Source: Ruminococcus sp. 210702-SL.1.03 (GTDB lineage: Bacteria > Bacillota > Clostridia > Oscillospirales > Ruminococcaceae). Taken from it: a stretch of DNA of 64,000 nt. The translations under genes were made by a program, and so were the position numbers. Below, piece after piece: positions 55,797 through 63,285 of this stretch (within the stretch, counting starts at the first letter, position 1; every line of letters begins with the position of its first letter). Location of the stretch: contig NZ_JAJCLZ010000001.1 in NCBI RefSeq assembly GCF_020559915.1, positions 124,001 to 188,000 on the forward strand. Direction: 5' to 3'. The notes under the pieces were generated by a model. That model did no database searches, was not told the DNA's origin, and saw only the letters and a program-made list of their open reading frames with translations.

Positions 55797-56513
55797 TCAC
55801 TTGGTGTACTTGTTTACGACCTTGGTCTTTTCCTCGCCCGTAGCGATGTCGATGTATCTTACAAAAAGCGATACCTTGTTATCCTCGTTGAGCGCTTCCC
55901 AAAGACCGTTGGTAAATTCCTCGATGCAGTTCGGGATATTTATCTTTTTAGGCTCGCCCTCAAAGCTGGGCAGCGGGCTGCCATCGCCCATGTAGGTGTG
56001 GATAAAGTGGCCCACGCCGTCTGCGGGGTTGGTGTAGGTGAAAGTAAATCTCTCGCAGCAGGTGGGGTCGCCGTCGGCGGATTTCAGTATGCTCATAGCG
56101 TAGTTGTAAGAGCCGCTCTCGACGTGCATTATGCCCGAAATTCTGGGAGTGTAGTTTGGCGCGTCGTCCTCGTACTCGCGTGTGCGAAGCGATTGCTCAA
56201 AGGTCTGCTGTTTATCCATCAGCTCGTAGATAGTGTCGGTCTGGTCGCCGTTGGTAACTATCGTCTTGTTGCCAAGCTTTCTAACGGGCGAGTAGATGAT
56301 AAGGTGCGGGTCGGAAAGCTTGCTTGGGTCGGCAGCTTCGGTCTTTATGCCGTCAGCCGTTTCGGTGAAAACGCGGTTGCGCGAGTTCACGCTTCTGCCC
56401 ATGATGAAGTACGCCGTTACAGCGCTCTTGCCATCGGCAGACTTGCCTATTATAATGCCTCTGCCGGGGTAGGAATTGCTTTTCAGCTCTTCGTAAATAT
56501 CAAGAGTTTTCAT
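55797..56513 (-). CDS. purO: IMP cyclohydrolase, archaeal PurO type
   Basis: 238 residues from the ATG at 56513 (GGAGG 8 nt upstream; a longer in-frame start at 56549 lacks one). Closes FAICAR to IMP, the last step of purine synthesis. It matches the IMP_cyclohyd (PurO) family: PGRGIIIG near the start, AYFIMGRSVNSRNRVF (Y-x-M-G-R-S-x-x-S-R-N-R-x-F signature), NGDQTDTIYE, and PRISGIM. This family was described in archaea and is unrelated to the PurH N-terminal domain. It pairs with the stand-alone transformylase that follows 25 bp downstream. A MITE-like repeat lies 18 bp upstream. Confidence 0.9.
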   Translation of the reverse strand: MKTLDIYEELKSNSYPGRGIIIGKSADGKSAVTAYFIMGRSVNSRNRVFTETADGIKTEAADPSKLSDPHLIIYSPVRKLGNKTIVTNGDQTDTIYELMDKQQTFEQSLRTREYEDDAPNYTPRISGIMHVESGSYNYAMSILKSADGDPTCCERFTFTYTNPADGVGHFIHTYMGDGSPLPSFEGEPKKINIPNCIEEFTNGLWEALNEDNKVSLFVRYIDIATGEEKTKVVNKYTK

Positions 56514-56530
56514 ATTTTTTCCTCCATGCG

Positions 56531-56710
56531 TTACGGCAATAATGCACAACTATTGTGTGCGTATTGCGAAGTCAGATTTTTCGTCAGATTGTACTAAAAC
56601 GACGACGGCAAGCTGGCGCTTTCCTAGGAGTTTGAGTGCAATATGGCGGAAAATATGCAAGCAAGACGTACACAAAGCCGTTAGGCGGTAGTTGCGCGTT
56701 GTTGCCTAAT
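56531..56710 (+). repeat. MITE-like repeat, copy A
   Basis: 180 bp. Left end TTACGGCAATAATGCACAAC and right end (reverse complement) TTAGGCAACAACGCGCAACT are imperfect inverted repeats. It shares long blocks with copy B (63050-63247), among them CACAACTATTGTGTGC, GTCAGATTTTTCGTCAGATT, GGCGGTAGTTG and GCAAGCAAGA. It contains a mini-ORF ATG(56643)-TAG(56684) of 13 codons preceded by AGGAG. Its right end forms the last codons of the minus-strand methyltransferase remnant. Confidence 0.8.
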
Positions 56711-57127
56711 TACTTCCCCGAGGTAACACTCGGTCACGTTCGGTATTGTTATGACGCCGTTTTCGGCGTATCTTTCAAACATCTCGGCAAGCTCGGCTTT
56801 GTATTCATCGAAATGCTCGTCGCCCTCTTTCAGCGAATACGAGCGCGAGAGTCTGTTGCCGATTAAGGCCTGCTTATCGAAATGAAGATCGTTTCTGAAT
56901 ATCTTCGTTTCAAAATTATCAAAAAAGCCGCTGAGCTCCTCGGCGCTTTTGCGCATCGGCGTGTTCAAGCTTTTTCTTATAAGGTAGTCGCCGCACCATT
57001 TCGCGCAGATACGGCTTATCTCCGCCGCTACGGACGAATCTTTCTCGGTGGGGTAGGACGGGCGGTATTTTGAATACACATCGGCAAGTCCCAAAAATTT
57101 TGACCTGCCCGCGTTTTCGGTCGGCAT
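56681..57127 (-). pseudogene. Class I methyltransferase remnant lacking the SAM-binding core
   Basis: 148 codons. The N-terminus FLGLADVYSKYRPSYPTE matches the start of class I SAM-dependent methyltransferases (A-x-x-Y-x-x-Y-R-P-x-Y-P). The C-terminal half (GFFDNFETKIFRNDLHFDKQ, IGNRLSRSYSLKEGDEHF, FERYAENGVITIPNVTECYLG) matches their end. The intervening Rossmann region with the glycine-rich SAM motif, normally about 100 residues, is absent. The final eight codons (RQQRATTA) come from a MITE-like repeat. No clear ribosome binding site. It is 4 bp downstream of purN and transcribed in the operon, but enzymatic activity is unlikely. Confidence 0.78.
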
Positions 57128-57131
57128 ACCC

Positions 57132-57764
57132 TCAGCCCTCGTAATCGACGTAAGCTTTGCCGTCCTTAATGGTTATCCTTCCCTCGCAGAAAAGCGAGGC
57201 AGCTTTCGGCAGCAGCTTCCACTCTACGTTTTCCATAATGCGGCGCTGAAGTATCTCTGGGGTGTCGCCGTTCTCGACGGCTACCGTGCCTTGAAGGATT
57301 ATCGCGCCCGCGTCAGCCTGCTCGTTTACGAAATGTATCGTCGCGCCCGAAACTTTCACGCCGTACTCCAGCGCTTTTTCGTGCACTTTAATTCCGTAAT
57401 AGCCCTCGCCGCAGAAAGACGGGATCAGTGCGGGGTGTACGTTTATTATCTGATACGGGTAAGCTTCGGTAACGCATTTATCGAGTATCGTCATAAAGCC
57501 CGCGAGGATTATCAGGTCGGCGCGCTGCTTTTTCAGCTCGGCAAGTATAGCTTCGCTGTAAGCTTTGCTGTCGGCGTAATTCTTTCTCGGCAGGGTAACG
57601 CTCGGTATGCCTGCGTTTGCCGCACGTTCAAGCGCATACGCGCCCTCTTTTGAGGAGATGACGCAGCTTATCTTGCCGCCCTTTATCTCTCCCCTTTTCT
57701 CGGCGTCGATGAGCGCCTGCAGATTCGTGCCGCCGCCCGATACCAGTACGACTATATTTTTCAT
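57132..57764 (-). CDS. purN: Phosphoribosylglycinamide formyltransferase
   Basis: 210 residues from the ATG at 57764; an upstream in-frame ATG at 57794 overlaps purM. Transfers a formyl group from 10-formyl-THF to GAR. Motifs: IVVLVSGGGTNLQALIDA, VISSKEGAYALERA, IILAGFMTILD, INVHPALIPSFCGEGYYG (catalytic Asn/His region) and HFVNEQADAGAIILQ. Length is normal. GGAG close to the start is a plausible ribosome binding site. Confidence 0.96.
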   Translation of the reverse strand: MKNIVVLVSGGGTNLQALIDAEKRGEIKGGKISCVISSKEGAYALERAANAGIPSVTLPRKNYADSKAYSEAILAELKKQRADLIILAGFMTILDKCVTEAYPYQIINVHPALIPSFCGEGYYGIKVHEKALEYGVKVSGATIHFVNEQADAGAIILQGTVAVENGDTPEILQRRIMENVEWKLLPKAASLFCEGRITIKDGKAYVDYEG

Positions 57765-57793
57765 TACTCCATCTGCTCCTTTCAGAGTAGTCA

Positions 57794-58828
57794 TCAGCAG
57801 ATGATAACGCCCTCTTCGCTCTCTACCAGTTCGCCGAGGATATAAGCGTTTTCGCCGGCGGCTTTCAGAGTTTCAACAGCCTTGTCGGCGTCGTTCTTAT
57901 CTACTACCACCGTCATGCCGACGCCCATGTTAAAGGTATTGAACATATCTCTCTCAGGTATCTTGCCTGTTTCGGCGATAACGTTGAATATCGGCAGTAC
58001 CTGTACGGCGCTGCGCTCGATCTTAGCAGAAAGACCCTTGGGCAGAGATCTCGGGATATTCTCGTAGAAGCCGCCGCCGGTGATGTGCGAGATAGCCTTC
58101 ACGTTCACCTTTTCGATAAGGCTCATGATAGCCTTTACATATATCTTGGTAGGTGTGAGCAGCACGCTGCCGAGGGGCGCGCCCAGCTCGGAATTATGTC
58201 TTGCGAGGTTCTGCTCGTTTACGGTAAATACCTTTCTTACCAGCGAGAAGCCGTTGGAATGTACGCCGCTGGAAGCGATAGCGATCATTACGTCGCCCGC
58301 CTTCTGCGTTTCGGGCTTGAGTATCTTGTCCTTATCAACAACGCCTACTGCGAAGCCTGCGAGGTCGTACTCATCTACGGGGTAGAAGCCGGGCATTTCG
58401 GCAGTTTCGCCGCCTATGAGCGCAGCGCCCGACTGTATGCAGCCCTCGGCAACGCCCGAAACTATCTGCGCTACCTTTTCGGGGTAGTTCTTGCCTACCG
58501 CGATGTAGTCGAGGAAAAACTGGGGCTTAGCGCCGCAGCAGATTATATCGTTCACGCACATAGCTACGCAGTCGATGCCGACTGTATCGTGCTTATCCAT
58601 AAGGAAAGCTATCTTGAGCTTAGTGCCTACGCCGTCGGTGCCCGAAACGAGTACGGGCTTGGTGATGCCTGTAAGGTCAACCTCGTAAAGTCCGCCGAAG
58701 CCGCCGATACCGCTCAGCGCGCCCGCCGTCATAGTCTTAGCGACGTGCTTTTTCATAAGCTCTACCGCCTTATAGCCCGCGGTAACGTCAACGCCCGCTT
58801 CCTTATAGCTTTCAGAAAAACTCTTCAT
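57794..58828 (-). CDS. purM: Phosphoribosylformylglycinamidine cyclo-ligase (AIR synthetase)
   Basis: 344 residues. ATP-dependent ring closure of FGAM to AIR. Motifs: [71 protein letters not shown] and [19 protein letters not shown] lies about 5-7 nt before the ATG. Part of the pur operon between purF and purN. purL, which makes its substrate, is not in this window. Confidence 0.97.
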   Translation of the reverse strand: MKSFSESYKEAGVDVTAGYKAVELMKKHVAKTMTAGALSGIGGFGGLYEVDLTGITKPVLVSGTDGVGTKLKIAFLMDKHDTVGIDCVAMCVNDIICCGAKPQFFLDYIAVGKNYPEKVAQIVSGVAEGCIQSGAALIGGETAEMPGFYPVDEYDLAGFAVGVVDKDKILKPETQKAGDVMIAIASSGVHSNGFSLVRKVFTVNEQNLARHNSELGAPLGSVLLTPTKIYVKAIMSLIEKVNVKAISHITGGGFYENIPRSLPKGLSAKIERSAVQVLPIFNVIAETGKIPERDMFNTFNMGVGMTVVVDKNDADKAVETLKAAGENAYILGELVESEEGVIIC

Positions 58829-58850
58829 GTTATATTCCTTTCATATCAAA

Positions 58851-60275
58851 TCATTTACTGTCCGAAATTCTGTACTCAAATTTATCCTTTGGCATTTCTG
58901 CGGGTACTTCTATCGGGTACTGCTCGTTAAAGCAGCCTACGCAGAAGTCGCAGTCTGACTTGCCCGCAAGCTTTTTCACGCTCTCTACGCTGAGGTAGCC
59001 CAAGCTGTCCGCGCCGATGTGGCGGCAGATCTCTTCGTTAGTCATATTGCAGGCTATGAGGTTCTCTTTGCTGTCAATATCCGTGCCAAAGTAGCATGGC
59101 GCTACGAAAGCGGGGCTGGATATACGAACGTGCACCTCGGTAGCCCCCGCCTCGCGCAGCAGGTTCACTATGCGCGCCGAAGTAGTTCCGCGGACTATCG
59201 AGTCGTCTATCATGACAACGCGCTTGCCCTTTACGGTAGAGGATATAGCGTTCAGCTTGATCTTTACCGAATTGGTGCGCTCCGCCTGAGTAGGCTGGAT
59301 AAACGTTCTGCCGATATAGCGGTTTTTGATAAAGCCTATGCCGTAAGGTATGCCGCTCTCCTGCGAAAAGCCGAGCGCCGCGTCGAGTCCCGAGTCGGGA
59401 ACGCCTATTACTATATCCGCGTCAACGGGGTGCTCGCGCCAGAGGTATTTGCCTGCGCGAAGCCTTGCCTTATGTACGCTGGAACCCTCTATCACCGAGT
59501 CGGGGCGTGCGAAGTAAACATACTCAAACACGCAGATATGACCCTTGCTGCCGCAGTGCGTTTCGATAGACCTAACGCCGCTGTCGTCGATAACTACTAT
59601 CTCGCCCGGTTTCAGATCTCTTACGAATTTAGCGCCGATGCTGTCAAAAGCGCAAGTTTCGCTCGAAACTACCCAGCTTTCGCCGAGCTTACCAAGAGAG
59701 AGAGGACGGAAGCCCTCGGGGTCGCGCGCGGCTATAAGCTTCTGCGGCGACATTATCACCAGCGAGTACGCGCCCTTTACCCTGTACATCATCTGCTCTA
59801 CCGCTTTTTCGATAGATCCGCAGGCAAGGCGCTCTTCGGTTATCACATAAGAGATGACCTCGGTATCGTTAGTAGTATGGAAGATCATACCTTTGTTTTC
59901 GTACTGCATCCTCAGCTCACGCGCATTGGTAAGGTTGCCGTTATGCGCTATCGCGAGAGGGCCTTTGCCGTGGCGGACTACCAACGGCTGAGCGTTTGAA
60001 GCGTTGCAGCTTCCAGTTGTAGAGTAGCGCACATGACCTATCGCCATATTGCCCTCGCCAAGAGCCTGAAGGCGGTCTTTATCGAACACCTGATTTACCA
60101 GACCCAGATCTTTATAATAATTGAACAATCCATCATCGTTCACTACGATGCCGCAGCTTTCCTGTCCACGGTGCTGAAGCGCATACAATCCCACATATGT
60201 CTGCGCGGCTACATCGCATTTTTTATCGGCGTAAATGCCGAATACCCCACATTCTTCATGAATATTGTCAAACAT
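58851..60275 (-). CDS. purF: Amidophosphoribosyltransferase
   Basis: 474 residues. First committed step of purine synthesis (PRPP plus glutamine to phosphoribosylamine). The nucleophilic Cys follows a short propeptide (HEECGVFGIYAD); glutaminase motifs ALQHRGQESCGI and GHVRYSTTGSC follow. The PRPP-binding motif VVMIDDSIVRGTTSARI lies towards the C-terminus. Four cysteines, with CDFCVGCFN at the end, fit the iron-sulfur form found in Firmicutes. The 171-bp gap to purC contains a GC-rich hairpin (60371-60406) without a T run next to it. Confidence 0.97.
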   Translation of the reverse strand: MFDNIHEECGVFGIYADKKCDVAAQTYVGLYALQHRGQESCGIVVNDDGLFNYYKDLGLVNQVFDKDRLQALGEGNMAIGHVRYSTTGSCNASNAQPLVVRHGKGPLAIAHNGNLTNARELRMQYENKGMIFHTTNDTEVISYVITEERLACGSIEKAVEQMMYRVKGAYSLVIMSPQKLIAARDPEGFRPLSLGKLGESWVVSSETCAFDSIGAKFVRDLKPGEIVVIDDSGVRSIETHCGSKGHICVFEYVYFARPDSVIEGSSVHKARLRAGKYLWREHPVDADIVIGVPDSGLDAALGFSQESGIPYGIGFIKNRYIGRTFIQPTQAERTNSVKIKLNAISSTVKGKRVVMIDDSIVRGTTSARIVNLLREAGATEVHVRISSPAFVAPCYFGTDIDSKENLIACNMTNEEICRHIGADSLGYLSVESVKKLAGKSDCDFCVGCFNEQYPIEVPAEMPKDKFEYRISDSK

Positions 60276-60446
60276 TTATTCATTACCTCCGTGGGCATCT
60301 TATCAATGGTCTTTCGGCGGCGAAAGCCTGCCCGCAGACCTGCAATGCCAAAATTTATAAAAACGTGCAAGCGGCAGGGAGCGCCCCACGCGCCTCTGCC
60401 GTCGCAATTCTAAACGAAATATCCGTTTGTATTTGTCGGCGAAAAA

Positions 60447-61169
60447 TTACTTTTCGCTGCCCATCAGGCGCTTCATGATCTCCTGATAAGCCTCTTCTAC
60501 GCCGCCCATATCTCTGCGGAAACGGTCTTTATCAAGCTTCTCGTGAGTAGTGCTGTCCCAGAAACGGCAGGTGTCGGGAGAGATCTCGTCTGCAAGGATT
60601 ATCTTGCCGTGAAATCTGCCGAACTCGATCTTGAAGTCGATGAGGTCGATATTCATCTTCTTAAAGAAGCCGAGCATGAACTCGTTTACCTTGAAAGCGT
60701 ACTTAGTGATGTCTGCGATCTCCTCTTCGGTAGCGAGGTCAAGACCGAGAGCGTAGTACTTATTGATAAAGGGGTCGCCCAGATCGTCGTTCTTGTAGCT
60801 GAACTCGAGAGTAGGCTGCTTGAGCTTAGTGCCCTCAGCAATACCGAGTTTCTTAGAGAAGCTGCCGGCAGCTACGTTTCTTACGATGACTTCGAGAGGA
60901 ACTATCTCTACCTTCTTAACGATCGTTTCTCTGTCGCTGATCTCTTCAACGAGGTGAGTAGGCACGCCCTCGTTCTCAAGCAGCTTGAACATATAGTTCG
61001 TCATCTTATTATTGATAACGCCCTTGCCGGTGATAGTGCCCTTCTTTTCGCCGTTGAAAGCGGTAGCGTCGTCCTTGTAATCTACGATAACGAGATCAGG
61101 ATCGTTAGTCGCGTAAACTTTCTTAGCCTTTCCTTCATAAAGCTGTTCGCCCTTTACTACGTTTGCCAT
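60447..61169 (-). CDS. purC: SAICAR synthetase
   Basis: 240 residues. Joins aspartate to CAIR. Motifs: [31 protein letters not shown] (first half), [38 protein letters not shown] (catalytic/substrate loop). The size is that of the short bacterial form. GGAGGA lies 6 nt before the ATG. Part of the pur operon, 37 bp after the HAD phosphatase gene. Confidence 0.97.
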   Translation of the reverse strand: MANVVKGEQLYEGKAKKVYATNDPDLVIVDYKDDATAFNGEKKGTITGKGVINNKMTNYMFKLLENEGVPTHLVEEISDRETIVKKVEIVPLEVIVRNVAAGSFSKKLGIAEGTKLKQPTLEFSYKNDDLGDPFINKYYALGLDLATEEEIADITKYAFKVNEFMLGFFKKMNIDLIDFKIEFGRFHGKIILADEISPDTCRFWDSTTHEKLDKDRFRRDMGGVEEAYQEIMKRLMGSEK

Positions 61170-61206
61170 GTTGATTTCCTCCTAAGATCATATGTAAAAT
61201 TTGATT

Positions 61207-61857
61207 TTATGCTAGTATAATGTCCGCAGTCTGCGCGGGAGTTTCGGCTATATAGTCAGCGCCGGCTTTTTCAAGCTCTTCCCTGTTTCCGTAGCCGTAA
61301 AGCACGCCTAAGCTGTCGATGCCCTCGGCAGCCGCGCCCTCTATATCATGATGTCTGTCGCCGACCATAAGCGTTTTATCCGCCTCAGCCCCGCAGCTTT
61401 TCATGACATATCTTATAACAGCCGCTTTATTGGTGCGCTCGCCTGTCATCTCCGCCCCGCCGACAAAATCGAAGTATTCGTCAAGGCAGAAGTGAGAGAT
61501 TATCCTGCGCGCGTAGACCTCGGGCTTAGATGTAGCCAACGCAGTGCGCCTGCCCGCAGCCCTTATGCGCGCGAGCATTTCCGCCGCGCCGCCGTAAACT
61601 GCATTTTCAAATATTCCTATATCCTTATACCTTTCGCGATAAAGGCGCGTCGCCTCAGCCGCCTGCTCGTTGTCCATACCGCAGAAATCGCGAAAAGAAT
61701 CCATAAGCGGCGGGCCTATAAAGCGGTACAAACTGCTGCGCTGCGGAACATCTCTTCCCATCTGCCGCAGAGCGTGCTCTACGCAGTTGATTATGCCCTC
61801 AGCCGAGTCTGTTATAGTGCCGTCAAGGTCGAAAAGTATCAGTTCATAATGTTTCAA
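61207..61857 (-). CDS. HAD-superfamily phosphatase (phosphoglycolate phosphatase-like)
   Basis: 216 residues. HAD motif I LFDLDGTITDSAEGI, a helical cap of class C1 type, motif II-like TALATSKPE, motif III Lys region, and motif IV VGDRHHDIEGAAAEGIDSLGVLYGYG. The substrate is unknown; the fold is closest to phosphoglycolate phosphatase or PpaX-type enzymes. It lies between purE and purC in the operon, so hydrolysis of a nucleotide or sugar phosphate by-product is possible but not shown. Confidence 0.9.
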   Translation of the reverse strand: MKHYELILFDLDGTITDSAEGIINCVEHALRQMGRDVPQRSSLYRFIGPPLMDSFRDFCGMDNEQAAEATRLYRERYKDIGIFENAVYGGAAEMLARIRAAGRRTALATSKPEVYARRIISHFCLDEYFDFVGGAEMTGERTNKAAVIRYVMKSCGAEADKTLMVGDRHHDIEGAAAEGIDSLGVLYGYGNREELEKAGADYIAETPAQTADIILA

Positions 61858-61869
61858 ATGTTTATATCC

Positions 61870-62364
61870 TCAAAGCTGAGCTATCTGCTCCTGAAGCGCT
61901 TTATCCTTCGCCTCTACGCCCCCTACCATTTCCTGCTTAGCCTTTTCAAGCTTTTCGGCAAGGGTATCGTCTGAAAGCGCGAGCATCTCTATCGCGAGAA
62001 TTGCGGCATTTTTCGCGCCGTTTACAGCCACTGTTGCGACAGGTATGCCGCTTGGCATCTGAACGGTAGCGAGCAGAGCGTCAAGACCCTCAAAAGTCGA
62101 TTTTATCGGGATGCCGATAACGGGCAGCGTGGTGTTTCCCGCGATCACGCCCGCCAGATGAGCCGCCATGCCTGCCGCGCAGATTATTATGCCGAAGCCG
62201 TTAGCCTTAGCGTTTTTCGCAAAATCAGCGGCAAGCTCTGGGGTGCGGTGAGCGCTCATAACGCGGCACTCAAAAGGCACGCCGTACTTTTTAAGCTCGG
62301 CAAGCGCATTTTTCACGATAGGAAAATCGCTGTCTGAGCCCATTATAACTGCAACCTTTTTCAT
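61870..62364 (-). CDS. purE: N5-carboxyaminoimidazole ribonucleotide mutase
   Basis: 164 residues, first gene of the pur operon. MGSDSDFPIVKNALAELKKYGVPFECRVMSAHRTPELAADFAKNA is the signature region (SDSD and SAHRTP), followed by GIIICAAGMAAHLAGVIAGNTTLPVIG. Class I PurE would convert N5-CAIR and need PurK, which is not in the window; a class II enzyme acting directly on AIR is also possible. GGAGGAA lies 6 nt before the ATG. A terminator hairpin with a T run lies about 30 nt upstream of the start, in the leader. Confidence 0.96.
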   Translation of the reverse strand: MKKVAVIMGSDSDFPIVKNALAELKKYGVPFECRVMSAHRTPELAADFAKNAKANGFGIIICAAGMAAHLAGVIAGNTTLPVIGIPIKSTFEGLDALLATVQMPSGIPVATVAVNGAKNAAILAIEMLALSDDTLAEKLEKAKQEMVGGVEAKDKALQEQIAQL

Positions 62365-62642
62365 AAGAAAATTCCTCCATCATTACCATGTATAATAAAA
62401 AAACAGCAGCTATATGAAGCAAACTGCTGTAATAATACTGCTATAAATTACAATTAGAGTGCGAAAAGCCGAGGGTAGATCCGCCTTTAACGGAAATATC
62501 CTTACATAAATATGAAAAGAATCGGCGCTCAAAATTCTGCATATCGAAAACCATTCCTTTCAGAAGCTCGCACGGGGGAAAGCGGCATTACTCAAAACAG
62601 CCGCCGCGGTATGCCGCCGGCATAATAGCCGCAGCATACCCT
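62365..62642 (-). promoter_or_regulatory. Structured pur operon leader with terminator (attenuator or riboswitch candidate)
   Basis: About 280 nt of untranslated leader. Just after the predicted start, GGTATGC and GCATACC close a compound hairpin (62608-62640) with inner CGGC/GCCG pairing. Near the end, CAGCAG and CTGCTG pair and are followed by eight T residues (62396-62430). AGCAG near 62435-62442 could compete with the terminator stem. I could not match it to the purine, ZTP, THF or PRPP riboswitch consensus, so the ligand, if any, is unknown. Confidence 0.6.
62396..62430 (-). terminator. Leader terminator upstream of purE
   Basis: On the minus strand ACAGCAG (62424-62430) and CTGCTGT (62403-62409) pair around a 14-nt loop, followed by a T run, about 30 nt before the purE start codon. 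It ends transcription before the operon unless disrupted. Confidence 0.8.
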
Positions 62643-62648
62643 TTATAT

Positions 62649-62677
62649 ATTGTACAATATTTTCGTCCGAAATTCAA
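62649..62677 (-). promoter_or_regulatory. pur operon promoter
   Basis: On the minus strand TTGAAT (62672-62677) and TACAAT (62649-62654) are 17 bp apart. Confidence 0.7.
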
Positions 62678-62748
62678 CAGAATTTGATATAAAATTTGTT
62701 ACTGATTTATTGCTGATAATTGTGCAATTTCACAATGCAGCGGCGAGG

Positions 62749-62949
62749 TCAGTCGTACAAGTGGTGATCGGAAAAGCTGCGCATACCGCGTATATTGGCG
62801 GCGGCGTGCTTATCCTCGCCCATCACAAGACTTTCGCGGCGCTCGGGCGGAAGCTGCATGAAAACTTTGAAAGCGGCGGGGTTCTGCGCCATAGCCATCG
62901 AAAGCCCCAAGGGAATATCGCTGCTGCGGGCGGGTCTTTTTCTGCACAT
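62749..62949 (-). CDS. Small conserved hypothetical protein, 66 residues
   Basis: AGGAGGTGA lies 8 nt before the ATG, an excellent ribosome binding site. Sequence: a basic start (MCRKRPARSSDIPLGLSMAM), then AQNPAAFKVFMQLPPERRESL and a tail NIRGMRSFSDHH. The G-x-x-M-A-x-Q-N-x-x-A-x-x-x-F-x-x-L-P pattern resembles short, uncharacterised proteins widespread in Clostridia that end in an M-x-x-F/Y motif. Function unknown. Monocistronic and upstream of the pur promoter on the same strand. Confidence 0.75.
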   Translation of the reverse strand: MCRKRPARSSDIPLGLSMAMAQNPAAFKVFMQLPPERRESLVMGEDKHAAANIRGMRSFSDHHLYD

Positions 62950-63021
62950 AAAATTTCACCTCCTGCGATGTATCTCTGAAAATATTATCCGCTGAAAAAT
63001 AAATTTTATGCCTGAAAAAAG

Positions 63022-63050
63022 TTGACTTTGCGGCGATAACGTGTTAAAAT
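63022..63050 (+). promoter_or_regulatory. rsmA/ksgA promoter
   Basis: TTGACT (63022-63027) and TAAAAT (63045-63050) are 17 bp apart. The MITE-like repeat begins at the last base of the -10 box, so the original transcript start has been replaced by repeat sequence. Confidence 0.65.
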
Positions 63051-63247
63051 TAAGGCAATACCGCACAACTATTGTGTGCAGATTGCGTCGTCAGATTTTT
63101 CGTCAGATTGCCTAAAGCCGACGACGCTTAACTCGCGTTAAGCTAGGAGGTTTTGGGTGATATGACGGAAAATTGTTTTGGCTTCGCAAAAACGCAAGCA
63201 AGATGTGCACAAAGCCGCTAGGCGGTAGTTGTGCGGTGTTGCCTTAA
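63050..63247 (+). repeat. MITE-like repeat, copy B
   Basis: 198 bp. Ends are inverted: TTAAGGCAATACCGCACAAC at the left and the reverse complement of the right end TTAAGGCAACACCGCACAAC differ at one position in 20. Internal hairpin GCTTAAC/GTTAAGC at about 63126-63143. Mini-ORF ATG(63162)-TAG(63221) of 19 codons, preceded by AGGAGG. No transposase gene, so it would need one supplied elsewhere. It fills most of the ksgA leader. Confidence 0.85.
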
Positions 63248-63285
63248 AACGATCACAATTACGAAACAAGTGGAGGATACAGGTA

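Noticed and set aside
62365-62642. pur leader as a known purine or ZTP riboswitch
   Set aside because: The conserved core sequences of those riboswitches are not visible; it is left as an unassigned structured leader.
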